Part shown: piece after piece, positions 25,301 to 36,059 of the stretch
Position numbering within the stretch: position 1 is the stretch's first letter
How the letters are laid out: each line of letters begins with the position of its first letter
NCBI GenBank assembly: GCA_017935645.1
Contig: JAGBHF010000077.1
Location: forward strand, 1-49,250
Reading direction: 5' to 3'
DNA from: Bacteroidaceae bacterium
Lineage (GTDB): Bacteria; Bacteroidota; Bacteroidia; Bacteroidales; Barnesiellaceae_A
DNA length: 49,250 nucleotides
Translations under genes and position numbers: made by a program
The notes under the pieces: generated by a model
Told to the model about the DNA's origin: nothing
Database searches by the model: none
Seen by the model: the letters and a program-made list of their open reading frames with translations, nothing else

Positions 25301-25594
25301 TTATAATTCGTAATCGACACAGGCGCGTGATGCAACCTTGCCTTTGAGCAATGCGGCTGCTGCAACGTGTACGGGGTGTGTGGCGTAGGTTGCAACATCT
25401 TCGAGGGTGTCGAATGTCGAGTTAAGGGCTATGTCGTATTGCTCGGCAGGATTGATGTTGCGCGAAACCTCGATGTGGCGTATTACATCTATGTGCTCGG
25501 GCAATGCCATCACTGCATTGCAGAAGTCGTTGATGACTTGTGTGCGCTCGGGTTCCTCTACATTGAGCTTGAATAGTACTATATGCTTTACCAT
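25301..25594 (-). CDS. Dabb-family (stress-responsive alpha/beta-barrel) protein
   Basis: 97 aa, the size of one Dabb (dimeric alpha/beta barrel) domain. It starts MVKHIVLFKLN, the typical first strand with the conserved His, and continues with FDTLEDVATYATHPVHVAAA, the typical F.s.edl..Y..hp.H motif. Family members are small homodimeric cytoplasmic proteins; some are polyketide cyclases, but most have no known substrate. It lies 22 bp after the ABC-F gene on the same strand and may share its message. Confidence 0.92.
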   Translation of the reverse strand: MVKHIVLFKLNVEEPERTQVINDFCNAVMALPEHIDVIRHIEVSRNINPAEQYDIALNSTFDTLEDVATYATHPVHVAAAALLKGKVASRACVDYEL

Positions 25595-25616
25595 AATGCG
25601 TTATAATTATTAAGGA

Positions 25617-27242
<1,626 letters not shown>

Positions 27243-27281
27243 TTAATATCTGTCGAATTGTTATTTGCTGATAAAAATAAT

Positions 27282-27313
27282 CCCCTCGACGCATTTTTGT
27301 ATGCGCCGAGGGG
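27282..27313 (-). terminator. Terminator of the Wza/Wzc operon
   Basis: A 13-bp GC-rich stem with one mismatch (27282-27294 with 27301-27313) and a 6-nt loop, followed on the minus strand by TTATTTTTAT. Confidence 0.85.
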
Positions 27314-27332
27314 GGATATTGTGATGCAATTA

Positions 27333-29774
27333 TTATTTCTCCTTCATGAAGGGGAATTTGCTTTTCTTTGATTTCTTCTTGCTCTTGTCGTTGTCGTCAC
27401 CATATCCGTAGCTACCGTAACCATATCCGTAGCCATAACCGTAGCGACGATATGAATAAGTGCGAGTGGTCATGTCAACAGCATTGATACAGAGGTAGAG
27501 TGATTTGAGACGACCGTTTGCCGAGTATGCGTTGATGTTCTTAACGTGGCTTCGTGATGTGTACTTAGAGCGTGTCACAAACAATGTTGTGTCGATAACA
27601 CGGTCTATCAAGAATGAGTCTGATACCATACCCACAGGAGCCGAGTCGATAATGATAATGTCGTAGCGGTTGCGCATTTCGGCAATAAGGTTGTCGAGAT
27701 TCTTGGTAAGAAGCAACTCGTTGGGGTTGGGAGGTACAGGACCACCGGGGATAATATCCAATCCCTTAGTGCTGGTGGGGTGGATGATATTGTCGACATT
27801 GGTCTCTTGTCCCGACAGATAGTTGGTTATACCCCTCTTGTTGTCAAATCCGAAGTGCAATGCGGCCATAGGACGACGTATGTCAAGACCTACCAACAAT
27901 ACTTTCTTGCCGGCATGTGCAAATGCTATGGCAAGGTTTGATGAAATGAAGGTCTTACCTTCGCCCGATACCGACGATGTCACCATGATAACTTTCTTGT
28001 CGGGCGATGTGAGCGTAAACTGCAAGTTGTTACGCAATAGACGGAACAACTCCGATGCCGTATTGTTGCTCTTCTCCTTGACAACAAAGAATTTGTCCTT
28101 GTCGCAACTTGGAATTTCCGACAGAACCGGTATTTGAGTGAGTTTCTCCAACTCTACTTTGTCGTGGAATGAGGGGAATATCAAGCCCTTGATGTAGATG
28201 ATAGCTGCGGGGATAAGCATAGCCAATACAAATGCTATCAAGGCGATTTGTGCCTTCTTGGGTGCAACGGGTCTGAGGCCGGGAGTAGGCTCGTCGATGA
28301 TGCGAGCATCACCTACAGCGAGTGTTTGTGTCAAGGCATTCTCTTCGCGTTTCTCCAACAAGAATACATACAAGTTCTCTTTGATGCGTTGTTGACGCAT
28401 GATGTCGGTAAGTTCACGCTCATATTGCGGCACGTTGCGTATTTTGCGTTCATTCTCAGCGTCTTGGCGAGACAAATCTTGCTTGCTCAGCTCGATGCTC
28501 TTGCGTGTAGCAGCGATACCTTGCAATACGGTGCTCTTAAGCGCCATGATGTTTTGCGAGATTTCCTTGATAACAGGGTTGCTTTCGCTCGATGAGTTCA
28601 AGAGGCGTTCACGTTCGGCAACAGCCTTGTTATACTCGGTGATAAGGTTACTCATACCACCTTCGTCAATACCCAAGATGGGTATGGGTGCATATACATT
28701 CTCGGGGTTGGCCAAGAAGCTCTCTACATACTCGATAAGGTTCATTTGTACATCGAGACGGCTTCTTTCTTTGTCCGATTCGCTGGTTTGTTTGAGGTAG
28801 ATTTCAGCCTCAGACGAGAGGTCGGTAAGACCACGTTGTGTGCGATATTGCTCAACGTTTTCTTCAACATCCGACAACTCCTTTTGTATAGACACAAGGC
28901 GATTGGTGATAAATGCTTCAGTATTGGTCGATGCAAGATTCTTCTCGGCAATACCCTCTTGGTTGTAGTAGTACACCATGCGATTGATGATGTCGATACC
29001 CATTTGAGGGAGGGGAGTAGTGTATGATGCCGAGATAAGCGGAGCCGTTTTCTCAAACTGTGCCAATGCAAGGTCTTTCGAGAGATTGATGGCTACTTCG
29101 TTGGGGTTGGTTATGTTTACCAATAATGTTTTGTCCAAAGGTTCGTACCCGGCAACTTGCTCTATAATAAATGTACCCACTGTGGGCAGATACAGTGTAT
29201 AGGGAAGTTGTACATTAGTGAGGTCAATCTCTTTTTCCTCACCCTCAACATACGCACTTGTAGTCATGGTATATTTACCCTTGATGTCATATGTGTTTTT
29301 GTCACCGGGGCGAGTTATGCTGAGATTTATTCCCGTGAGCAACAAACTTAAGTCGGTTGTTGTGTCGGGTTTTACCACAATAGGTGTGTTGTTGTACAGC
29401 GGGGTGTTGCGCAAACCACCCTCATACTCATATCTAGTGTGCAACTCGAGGTCGTTGACAATCTTCTTGGTGATGGTGCGTGAGCGCATTACCTGTATTT
29501 CGGTAATGATGTTGTCGGCTCCCGACGTAATACCCAAGCTTTGAGTCAACACGTCACCCTCGGTCTTCGACCACTTGTCAATAATGAGAATTAGCGAGTC
29601 AACTTTGTATGAAGGTACTTGGCAGAGGATGTAAAATCCGGCTAATCCTATTACAATGAAAAGACTTAATACAAACCATTTCCACTTGGAAAGACACTCA
29701 AGGAGAAATAATGTGATGTCGAATCCTTGCTCTTCGCTTTGTTCGATTGGGTTGTTTTGATAATTGTTTTCCAT
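27333..29774 (-). CDS. Wzc-like polysaccharide co-polymerase with tyrosine autokinase domain
   Basis: 813 aa. N-terminal TM (~31-52), a Wzz-type periplasmic region with long coiled coils (~280-480), a second TM (~505-525, preceded by the Pro-rich PGLRPVAPKK), then a cytoplasmic BY-kinase. Kinase motifs: Walker A SSVSGEGKT, Walker A' VLLVGLDIRRP and Walker B IIIIDSAP. The tail has nine tyrosines in a YGYG-type cluster (bases ~27400-27460), the autophosphorylation sites. Together with the Wza-like lipoprotein 6 bp upstream it controls polymer length and export of capsule or exopolysaccharide. No glycosyltransferase genes are nearby, so the sugar genes must lie elsewhere. Confidence 0.95.
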   Translation of the reverse strand: MENNYQNNPIEQSEEQGFDITLFLLECLSKWKWFVLSLFIVIGLAGFYILCQVPSYKVDSLILIIDKWSKTEGDVLTQSLGITSGADNIITEIQVMRSRTITKKIVNDLELHTRYEYEGGLRNTPLYNNTPIVVKPDTTTDLSLLLTGINLSITRPGDKNTYDIKGKYTMTTSAYVEGEEKEIDLTNVQLPYTLYLPTVGTFIIEQVAGYEPLDKTLLVNITNPNEVAINLSKDLALAQFEKTAPLISASYTTPLPQMGIDIINRMVYYYNQEGIAEKNLASTNTEAFITNRLVSIQKELSDVEENVEQYRTQRGLTDLSSEAEIYLKQTSESDKERSRLDVQMNLIEYVESFLANPENVYAPIPILGIDEGGMSNLITEYNKAVAERERLLNSSSESNPVIKEISQNIMALKSTVLQGIAATRKSIELSKQDLSRQDAENERKIRNVPQYERELTDIMRQQRIKENLYVFLLEKREENALTQTLAVGDARIIDEPTPGLRPVAPKKAQIALIAFVLAMLIPAAIIYIKGLIFPSFHDKVELEKLTQIPVLSEIPSCDKDKFFVVKEKSNNTASELFRLLRNNLQFTLTSPDKKVIMVTSSVSGEGKTFISSNLAIAFAHAGKKVLLVGLDIRRPMAALHFGFDNKRGITNYLSGQETNVDNIIHPTSTKGLDIIPGGPVPPNPNELLLTKNLDNLIAEMRNRYDIIIIDSAPVGMVSDSFLIDRVIDTTLFVTRSKYTSRSHVKNINAYSANGRLKSLYLCINAVDMTTRTYSYRRYGYGYGYGYGSYGYGDDNDKSKKKSKKSKFPFMKEK

Positions 29775-29780
29775 TATTCG

Positions 29781-30593
29781 TTATCTTGAATAGTTCAAAA
29801 TTGTCATGATAAGTGTTGCGGCCGATATAGCAACGCTGGTAGCACTGATGGCGATTGATGCTGTAGGAGGTACAGAGTATGCGTTGGCTGCCTTCGAGTG
29901 GTTGGGCTCAACGTATATAACATCGTTTTGTTGCAAATAGAAGTAGGGTGACATAATCAACTCTTTGTCATTGAGGTCGAGGCGGGCGGTTGTGCGAGAA
30001 CCGTCGGAGTTGATGCGCACAAGCAATACATTGTCACGACGACCGGTAATGTTGAGGTCGCCTGCCAAAGCCAATGCTTCGAGGAGGTTGACACGCTCGT
30101 TGGGGATGGTGTAAGATCCGGGACGAACTACGTCACCGATAACCGAAATACGGAAGTTCTCGAAACGAACTGTTACCGAAGGTACTTCGTGAATGTATTT
30201 GGGATAGATTTGATAGCGAATGTGGTCCTCAAGCTCACTCTTTGTCATGCCTTGTACTTTAATACGACCCAATACCGGCATATCGATGAAACCACTGTTA
30301 TCCACAAGGTAGTAGTTCAACTCTTCTTGACCGTATGTTGATGAAGAACGAACTGTCATCACGTCTACCACACGACGGTTGAAAGGTTGAACGGCTGTAC
30401 GGTCGGTTGCCATAACAGTTATATCAAGAAGGTCTCCGGGACGGATGATTTGCTCAGGAACAACGGGTGCTTCGGTAAATACCTCGGCGGGTACTTCGTC
30501 GATTTGTTGCATGTAGGGCACTTGCTTGGTCAATTGGCAAGAGGTTGTGAACAATATGGCTGCAATGCCTACGAGAAATATGGATTTTTTCAT
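29781..30593 (-). CDS. Wza-like polysaccharide export lipoprotein
   Basis: 270 aa from the ATG at 30593, which begins a lipoprotein signal (MKKSIFLVGIAAILFTTSC, lipid Cys19); the longer frame adds 11 residues and overlaps nothing useful. A polysaccharide-export domain follows (RPGDLLDITVM, then FIDMPVLGRIKVQGMTKSEL), then an SLBB domain (ISVIGDVVRPGSYTIP, LLEALALAGDL, NVLLVRI). The last ~25 residues are hydrophobic (ASIAISATSVAISAATLIM) and probably cross the outer membrane, as in Wza. It forms the outer-membrane exit for the polymer handled by the Wzc-like kinase. It is first in the two-gene operon. Confidence 0.94.
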   Translation of the reverse strand: MKKSIFLVGIAAILFTTSCQLTKQVPYMQQIDEVPAEVFTEAPVVPEQIIRPGDLLDITVMATDRTAVQPFNRRVVDVMTVRSSSTYGQEELNYYLVDNSGFIDMPVLGRIKVQGMTKSELEDHIRYQIYPKYIHEVPSVTVRFENFRISVIGDVVRPGSYTIPNERVNLLEALALAGDLNITGRRDNVLLVRINSDGSRTTARLDLNDKELIMSPYFYLQQNDVIYVEPNHSKAANAYSVPPTASIAISATSVAISAATLIMTILNYSR

Positions 30594-30625
30594 AATTGAG
30601 TGTTTTAAAAAATGCTTAGACGGCA

Positions 30626-30656
30626 CAAATTTACTTATTATATCCGTTTAAACAAA
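30626..30656 (-). promoter_or_regulatory. Promoter of the Wza/Wzc operon
   Basis: On the minus strand, TTTG (30653-30656), a 19-bp spacer and TAAATTTG (30626-30633): an exact match. Predicted leader about 25 nt. Confidence 0.85.
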
Positions 30657-30726
30657 GTTTTTAAGGGTTTTTTCGAGTTCACTGCTGAAAAAATATTCAT
30701 CTTTGGTATTTGTTTCGAGGTGTGTG

Positions 30727-30756
30727 TTGATAATATGTCGATTATTTGTAACTTTG
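30727..30756 (+). promoter_or_regulatory. Promoter of the serine dehydratase gene
   Basis: TTG (30727-30729), 19-bp spacer, TAACTTTG (30749-30756). Predicted leader about 20 nt. It points away from the Wza/Wzc promoter, with about 70 bp between the two -33 boxes. Confidence 0.8.
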
Positions 30757-30783
30757 TCCAATGAATCATTTATAGTATGATGT

Positions 30784-31992
30784 ATGGATTCTATTAGGTA
30801 TATTTATCGCATTGGATGTGGCCCTTCGAGTAGCCACACAATGGCACCGCGACGTGCAGCGCAAGAGTTTTTGAGTCTTACTCCCGATGCGTCGGCTTAT
30901 CGGGTTACTTTGTATGGTAGCTTGGCGGCTACGGGTCGTGGTCACTTGACCGATGCGGCTATTACCGATGTGCTTTCTAAGGCGGCTCCTGTTGCTATCG
31001 AGTGGCGTCCGCAAGAGGTGTTGCCCGAGCATCCTAATGGCATGAAGTTTGAAGCCATTGGTGACGATAATGCTGTGATGCGTTCGTGGACAACCTTCAG
31101 TGTGGGTGGTGGTGCGTTGAGTGATGATGTAAATGATGGTGTCGCGTTGTATGATAAGAGTACCATTCAAGATATATTGGAGTGGTGTCAGACCGAGGGC
31201 TACAGCTTCTGGGAATATGTCGAGCGCTGTGAGGGTAGTGATATTTGGGAATACCTTGCCGAAGTGTGGCGCGTGATGCAGGAGGCTATCAAGCGTGGAT
31301 TGGATGCCGAGGGTGTGTTGCCCGGCGGTTTGGGCGTGCGTCGCAAGGCCGGCGACTATTATATTCATGCACACAATTCGGTTAAGCAACTATATAATAG
31401 AGGACTGATGTACTCGTTTGCCTTGGCTGTGATTGAGGAGAATGCCTCCGGTGGAACAATCGTTACGGCTCCCACATGTGGCTCGTGCGGTGTGTTGCCG
31501 GCCGTATTATATTATATGAAGGAGCAATTTCATCTGCCCGACTCGCGCATCTTGCGTGCATTGGCTACAGCCGGTTTGTTTGGTAATGTAGTTAAGCACA
31601 ATGCATCCATATCGGGCGCTCAGGTGGGTTGTCAAGGGGAGATTGGTGTAGCGTGTGCTATGGCCGCAGCTGCCTCATGTCAGCTATCTGGTGGTTCTAT
31701 TTCTCAAATTGAGTATGCAGCCGAAATGGGTCTTGAACATCACTTGGGTCTTACTTGCGACCCTGTGTGCGGATTGGTGCAAATACCTTGTATCGAGCGC
31801 AATGCCTTTGCTGCTACCCGCGCCTATGATGCAGGTGCATTTGCGATGTTCTCCGACGGCCGTCACCGTGTTCCTTTCGATAATGTTGTCAAAGCCATGC
31901 GCGATACAGGACACGACTTGCCGAGCTTGTATAAAGAGACTTCGGAAGGCGGACTGGCCAAGACTTATAGCGATGCGCGTACTCGCAAGTAG
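30784..31992 (+). CDS. sdaA: L-serine ammonia-lyase, iron-sulfur dependent, single chain
   Basis: 402 aa containing both the beta-type N-terminal domain (YRIGCGPSSSHTMAPRRAA) and the alpha-type catalytic domain in one chain, the Bacteroidota form. The 4Fe-4S ligands are supplied by Cys in APTCGSCGVLPA and CDPVCGLVQIPC. It converts L-serine to pyruvate and ammonia in the cytoplasm. Lengths and motifs are complete. It is a single-gene unit with its own promoter; no clear terminator is seen after the stop. At 31993-32042 nothing further is recognisable before the next promoter. Confidence 0.95.
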   Translation: MDSIRYIYRIGCGPSSSHTMAPRRAAQEFLSLTPDASAYRVTLYGSLAATGRGHLTDAAITDVLSKAAPVAIEWRPQEVLPEHPNGMKFEAIGDDNAVMRSWTTFSVGGGALSDDVNDGVALYDKSTIQDILEWCQTEGYSFWEYVERCEGSDIWEYLAEVWRVMQEAIKRGLDAEGVLPGGLGVRRKAGDYYIHAHNSVKQLYNRGLMYSFALAVIEENASGGTIVTAPTCGSCGVLPAVLYYMKEQFHLPDSRILRALATAGLFGNVVKHNASISGAQVGCQGEIGVACAMAAAASCQLSGGSISQIEYAAEMGLEHHLGLTCDPVCGLVQIPCIERNAFAATRAYDAGAFAMFSDGRHRVPFDNVVKAMRDTGHDLPSLYKETSEGGLAKTYSDARTRK

Positions 31993-32042
31993 ACCTATGC
32001 CGAAGACCTTTTTAGCTTAATAAATAATAAAATTGTTATATA

Positions 32043-32075
32043 TTTGCAGAGTTGTTACGGAAATTACTATCTTTG
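32043..32075 (+). promoter_or_regulatory. Promoter of the tlpA-to-dsbD cluster
   Basis: TTTG (32043-32046), 21-bp spacer, TATCTTTG (32068-32075). The start site near 32082 would leave a long leader of about 150 nt before tlpA. I see no known riboswitch in that leader. Confidence 0.75.
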
Positions 32076-32234
32076 CACTGAAAAAGTGGCTCTTGGCAAT
32101 TCGTGTGTGAGCGTAAAAAGGCTTTTGTGCTTATGAATTGAAAAAAAAGTAAGATTGATTAAACCTTATTGCTTGTATAGAGTCTTAAAGACAACGATTG
32201 TGTAAGAATATTAATGAAAAATAAACACACTATT

Positions 32235-32720
32235 ATGAAAAAGTTTTTGTTAGCCGTAGTGGCATTGTTTTTGAGTGTATCAGCTTTCGCTGAACTTCCT
32301 TCAGTACAATTGAAAGATATCGATGGCAAGCGCGTCGATACAGCTAAATTGAACAATGATGGTAAGCCTTATATCATCAGTTTCTTTGCTACTTGGTGCA
32401 AACCTTGCTTGCGCGAGCTTGATGCAGTAAATGAAGTGTATGCCGACTGGCAAGATGAGACAGGTGTAAAACTTATTGCTGTGTCTATCGACAAGGCTCA
32501 AGACGAGTCAAAGGTTAAACCCCTCGTAAACAGCAAAGGTTATGAGTATCAAGTGTTGCTCGACCCCAACGGTGACTTTAAGCGCGCTATGGGTGTAAAC
32601 ATGGTTCCCACTGTGTTTATCATCGATGGTAAAAACAACATCGTTGAGACTCGCACTCAATACACCGACGGTTCAGAGGAGCACCTCATTGAAGCAGTAA
32701 GAGCTTTGCTTAAAAAATAA
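32235..32720 (+). CDS. TlpA-family periplasmic thiol-disulfide protein
   Basis: 161 aa from the ATG at 32235, which begins a signal peptide (MKKFLLAVVALFLSVSAFA); a frame-open ATG at 32214 adds 7 residues. The thioredoxin fold has active site FFATWCKPC (Cys55, Cys58), and the cis-Pro region reads GVNMVPTVFIIDG. TlpA/ResA-like proteins reduce disulfides in periplasmic client proteins and receive electrons from a DsbD/CcdA-type membrane protein. Such a protein is encoded at the end of the same cluster (38068-40014), so this is a likely relay between DsbD and secreted thioredoxin-fold proteins. Confidence 0.92.
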   Translation: MKKFLLAVVALFLSVSAFAELPSVQLKDIDGKRVDTAKLNNDGKPYIISFFATWCKPCLRELDAVNEVYADWQDETGVKLIAVSIDKAQDESKVKPLVNSKGYEYQVLLDPNGDFKRAMGVNMVPTVFIIDGKNNIVETRTQYTDGSEEHLIEAVRALLKK

Positions 32721-32751
32721 TCTTTAAAACGACGAAGAAGATATATAGTCT

Positions 32752-34413
32752 ATGAAAAAACACATAGCACTCGCATTAATGGCGTGCGCAAGTCTCGGTA
32801 TGTATGCCGTTGACTTGGGCACGGCTACTGTTACCGGTAGTATACAGAGCGATATGCTCGTGCCTCAACAAGATGAGGCTATCGGTACAGAGTATACCGG
32901 TGATTTCAATACCAATACCTATCTTACATTGAATGTTCACAGCCAGTACATCTCGGCCGGCTTGCGTGGTGAGTTCTTGGAGTTCCCCCTCCCCGGTTTT
33001 GAGGACGATTTCAAGGGTTGGGGTATTCCTCATTTCTTTGTGACCGGTAATGTGGCAAACACCGAAATTACTGCCGGTACTTTCTATGAGCAATTCGGTA
33101 GTGGTTTTGTCCTCTATGGATATGAGGAGCGTTCGTTGGGTGTCGACAATGCCATCTTGGGTGGTCGTATTAAGACATCTATCATACCCGGTGTGCGTTT
33201 GAAAGCCCTTGGTGGTATTCAACGCCACTATTGGGAGTGGACCGACGCCGCTATTTGGGGAGCCGATGTTGAGATGGGCTTCGATGAGTGGTTTAAGCCT
33301 CTCGCCGAGAATAATATCCGATTGATGTTGGGTGCATCGTATGTGTCGCGTCATGAAGGTGATGAGGTGATCTATGCAACACCTCAATATCGTCTTAATC
33401 TTCCCGCCAATGTAGGTGCGTTTGATGCTCGCCTTAAATTTGGTGTCGGTGGTTTCGACCTCTTGGCCGAGTATGCCTACAAAGCCAATGACCCCACAGC
33501 CAGCAACGGTTATATCTACAAGCCCGGTCAAGTGGCTATGTTGTCAGCTTCTTACTCACAAAGAGGTTTGAGCTTCTTTGTTCAAGCTAAGCGTAGCGAC
33601 AACTTTGCATTCCGTACCGAGCGTAGTGCCGACCCCGTTTCGTCATCATGTTACATCAACTATTTGCCCGCATTCTCATACCAACACACCTATGCGTTGG
33701 CTGCTCTCTATCCCTATGCAACACAATTGATGGGTGAGTGGGCGTTCCAAGGCGAGTTCCGCTATAAGTTCCCCCGCAAGACTGCACTCGGTGGTAAGTA
33801 TGGTACCGACCTCGTGTTGCGTGGTTCGCTTATCTATGATATCGAGCGCAACTTTGTCGATGGTAATTTGTCGAATGCTCCCATGGGTAAATATGGTGTA
33901 ATGGGCTCGAATGGTTACACATCGAACTTCTTCGGTATGGGTGACTTGTTCTATGCCGAGGCCGGTATCGAGATTAGCAAGAAGTTGACCAAAGACTTCA
34001 AGATGACTGCTATGTATATGTTCCAAAAGTACAATAAGTCGGTTATCGAAGGTGAGGGTGGTATGATCGACTCGCACATCATCGTCCTCGATGGTAAATA
34101 CCAAATAAGCAAGAAGGTGACAGCTCGTATGGAGTTGCAATACCTCAATACCAAGCAAGACCAAGGCGACTGGTTGTATGGTCTTGTAGAGGTATCGGTA
34201 TTGCCTTACTTGATGTTTACAGTTGCCGATATGTGGAATGTTGGTGATACCAATATTCACTACTATCAAGCTCTTGTAACAGGTACTTATGGTTCACATC
34301 GTTTGCAAGCCGGTTATGTGCGCACACGCGCCGGTTACAACTGTGCCGGTGGTGTATGTCGTTACATCCCCGCTACTCGCGGTGTTCAAATTTCTTACTC
34401 TTATAACTTCTAA
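32752..34413 (+). CDS. DUF6029-family outer-membrane barrel protein
   Basis: 553 aa with a signal peptide (MKKHIALALMACASLGMYA). The mature protein is almost all beta-strand with aromatic girdles and ends in a strand with a final F (RGVQISYSYNF), typical of an outer-membrane barrel. Phrases such as GTFYEQFGSGFVLYGYEERS and DNAILGGRIKT fit what I know as DUF6029 in Bacteroidota; substrate unknown. It is second in the cluster, 31 bp after tlpA and 6 bp before the Omp28 lipoprotein gene. That tight spacing suggests it works with the Omp28 proteins, for example as their outer-membrane partner; this is inference. Confidence 0.85.
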   Translation: MKKHIALALMACASLGMYAVDLGTATVTGSIQSDMLVPQQDEAIGTEYTGDFNTNTYLTLNVHSQYISAGLRGEFLEFPLPGFEDDFKGWGIPHFFVTGNVANTEITAGTFYEQFGSGFVLYGYEERSLGVDNAILGGRIKTSIIPGVRLKALGGIQRHYWEWTDAAIWGADVEMGFDEWFKPLAENNIRLMLGASYVSRHEGDEVIYATPQYRLNLPANVGAFDARLKFGVGGFDLLAEYAYKANDPTASNGYIYKPGQVAMLSASYSQRGLSFFVQAKRSDNFAFRTERSADPVSSSCYINYLPAFSYQHTYALAALYPYATQLMGEWAFQGEFRYKFPRKTALGGKYGTDLVLRGSLIYDIERNFVDGNLSNAPMGKYGVMGSNGYTSNFFGMGDLFYAEAGIEISKKLTKDFKMTAMYMFQKYNKSVIEGEGGMIDSHIIVLDGKYQISKKVTARMELQYLNTKQDQGDWLYGLVEVSVLPYLMFTVADMWNVGDTNIHYYQALVTGTYGSHRLQAGYVRTRAGYNCAGGVCRYIPATRGVQISYSYNF

Positions 34414-34419
34414 TAAAGT

Positions 34420-35250
34420 ATGAAACGCACATTATTAAATATTATAGCATTTGTTTTTGCATTGGTAGCCTTCGTGTCGTGTGATGTTATCCCCGAGAAC
34501 GATCGTTACATTGAGGTAGAGGATCAAGGTGGTGAGCGTGTACAACGTTTGCTTATCGAGGAATTTACCGGTCATAAATGTGTAAACTGTCCCGATGGTG
34601 CTGCCATCGTTCATGAGATACAAGAGTACTATCCCGGTCGTGTGGTAGTTGTAGGTATTCACGCAGGTATGTTGGCTACGCCCACCGGTGAGTTTGCCAA
34701 GCAAAACTTTATGACTGCCGACGGTACTAAATATTACAACGAGTTTGGTGTGCAAGGTAATCCCGCTGCATTGCTCAATCGCGAGCACTTTGCCGGCGAG
34801 GACTGGGCTGTACGCACCAAAGAGAAATGGATGACCTACGCTATCTCGGAGCTTGGTAAAGAGCCTGTATGCGAGGTGTTGCCTACTGTAACTTATAATG
34901 CCGAGACTCGCGAACTCTCGGTAGAAACTGAAGTAGAGGCTTATGAAAACATGCCTGCCGACCTCAACTTGCAAGTGCAAATTGTTGAGAACGTTATCGG
35001 TATGCAATTGAAGTCCGGTGATGTTATAGACGAGGAGTATGAGCACAACCATGTATTCCGTACTTCGGTCAATGGCACTTGGGGTGAGGCTATCGAGTCG
35101 CTTCCTGCCGGAGAGAAGAAGACTTATACTTGCACAACTACTTTCAATGAAAAATGGGTTCCCGAGAACTCTGCTGTTGTAGTGTTTGTGTATGAAAACT
35201 CAAGCAAGCGTGTGTTGCAATGCAACCAAGCTGCTGTTGTAGCACAATAA
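34420..35250 (+). CDS. Omp28-family thioredoxin-fold lipoprotein
   Basis: 276 aa. Lipoprotein signal MKRTLLNIIAFVFALVAFVSC (lipid Cys21). The Omp28 core starts at ~43 with QRLLIEEFTGHKCVNCPDGA, with the redox-type CVNC at Cys54 and Cys57. An Ig-like C-terminal half (~165-276) follows, with LRVQ-like strands and a KKTYTCTTTFNEKWVPENSAVVVFVY segment also seen in the protein at 2-949. Unlike the other three Omp28 proteins in the window it has no T9SS-like tail; it is anchored by lipid instead. Probably at the periplasmic or outer face of the outer membrane. The CxxC and the DsbD-type neighbour support a thiol-redox role. Confidence 0.9.
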   Translation: MKRTLLNIIAFVFALVAFVSCDVIPENDRYIEVEDQGGERVQRLLIEEFTGHKCVNCPDGAAIVHEIQEYYPGRVVVVGIHAGMLATPTGEFAKQNFMTADGTKYYNEFGVQGNPAALLNREHFAGEDWAVRTKEKWMTYAISELGKEPVCEVLPTVTYNAETRELSVETEVEAYENMPADLNLQVQIVENVIGMQLKSGDVIDEEYEHNHVFRTSVNGTWGEAIESLPAGEKKTYTCTTTFNEKWVPENSAVVVFVYENSSKRVLQCNQAAVVAQ

Positions 35251-35291
35251 TATTATAGGAAGAATATAAATTATTAAAGAAAGGATATAGT

Positions 35292-36047
35292 ATGAAGAAA
35301 ATTTTACTTTTAGCTGTTGCTGCAGTTGCTGCAATATGCGCACAAGCACAACCCTCTGTACAATTTGTATATAACGGTGAGGTGCTTGAAGATGGTGCTG
35401 TTGTTGAGGTTCTTGAATATGATCCCACTATGGGTGAGATGCCTTGGCATGTTGGTTTTAAGAACAATACCGGTAAGGATGTTGAAGTACAAATCTCATA
35501 TGATAGCTACGAGAACAAATATGAAAACTTGGAAGGTATGGGCTTTGGTGACCAAATGACTATTTGTACTACACAATGTGTTGCAGGAGCAAGTGTAACA
35601 GCTCCTCCCTTCACAGTAAATGCTGCCGGTGAGCCTGATTGCGAGGTTCACATCGCTTTCGGTATCATGTCCGATGCTATGTGTGGTTACAAAGATGCAT
35701 TTGTTAAGGCTGACTTCGTGATGGTTAACACTGCCAACGAGGACGACCTTACTTATGTAACTGTTGTATTCGACTACTCACGTGTTGCTGCACTTCACGG
35801 TGCTAACATGGCCAATAACATTAAAGTATTCCAACGTGGTGATAACCTCGTATGCAACTATGCATTTGACGCTGTTGCCGAGCGTAGCCTCGTTGTTACC
35901 AACATTGTAGGTGCTCGTGTAGCTACTGTTGCTCTCGATGGCAACAATGGTGAAGTTGCTCTCGATCGTCTTCCCAAAGGTGTTTATGTATATACCTTGG
36001 TTGAAGGTGGCCGCAACGTGAAATCACAAAAGATTGTAGTTCGCTAA
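35292..36047 (+). CDS. Small Cys-containing secreted protein with T9SS-like tail
   Basis: 251 aa with a signal peptide (MKKILLLAVAAVAAICAQAQ). The mature part has a beta-sandwich-like domain (~22-165) with four cysteines, Cys92, Cys96 (ICTTQC), Cys117 and Cys131, and a fifth at Cys188. The tail (~175-251) resembles a T9SS type A sorting domain (VVTNIVGARVATVALDG, then LPKGVYVYTLVEGGRNVKSQ). I recognise no named family for the first domain. It lies 41 bp after the Omp28 lipoprotein gene and 12 bp before the next Omp28 gene. The paired cysteines make it a plausible client of the redox proteins around it, which is inference. Confidence 0.8.
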   Translation: MKKILLLAVAAVAAICAQAQPSVQFVYNGEVLEDGAVVEVLEYDPTMGEMPWHVGFKNNTGKDVEVQISYDSYENKYENLEGMGFGDQMTICTTQCVAGASVTAPPFTVNAAGEPDCEVHIAFGIMSDAMCGYKDAFVKADFVMVNTANEDDLTYVTVVFDYSRVAALHGANMANNIKVFQRGDNLVCNYAFDAVAERSLVVTNIVGARVATVALDGNNGEVALDRLPKGVYVYTLVEGGRNVKSQKIVVR

Positions 36048-36059
36048 TAACGTACTTAT

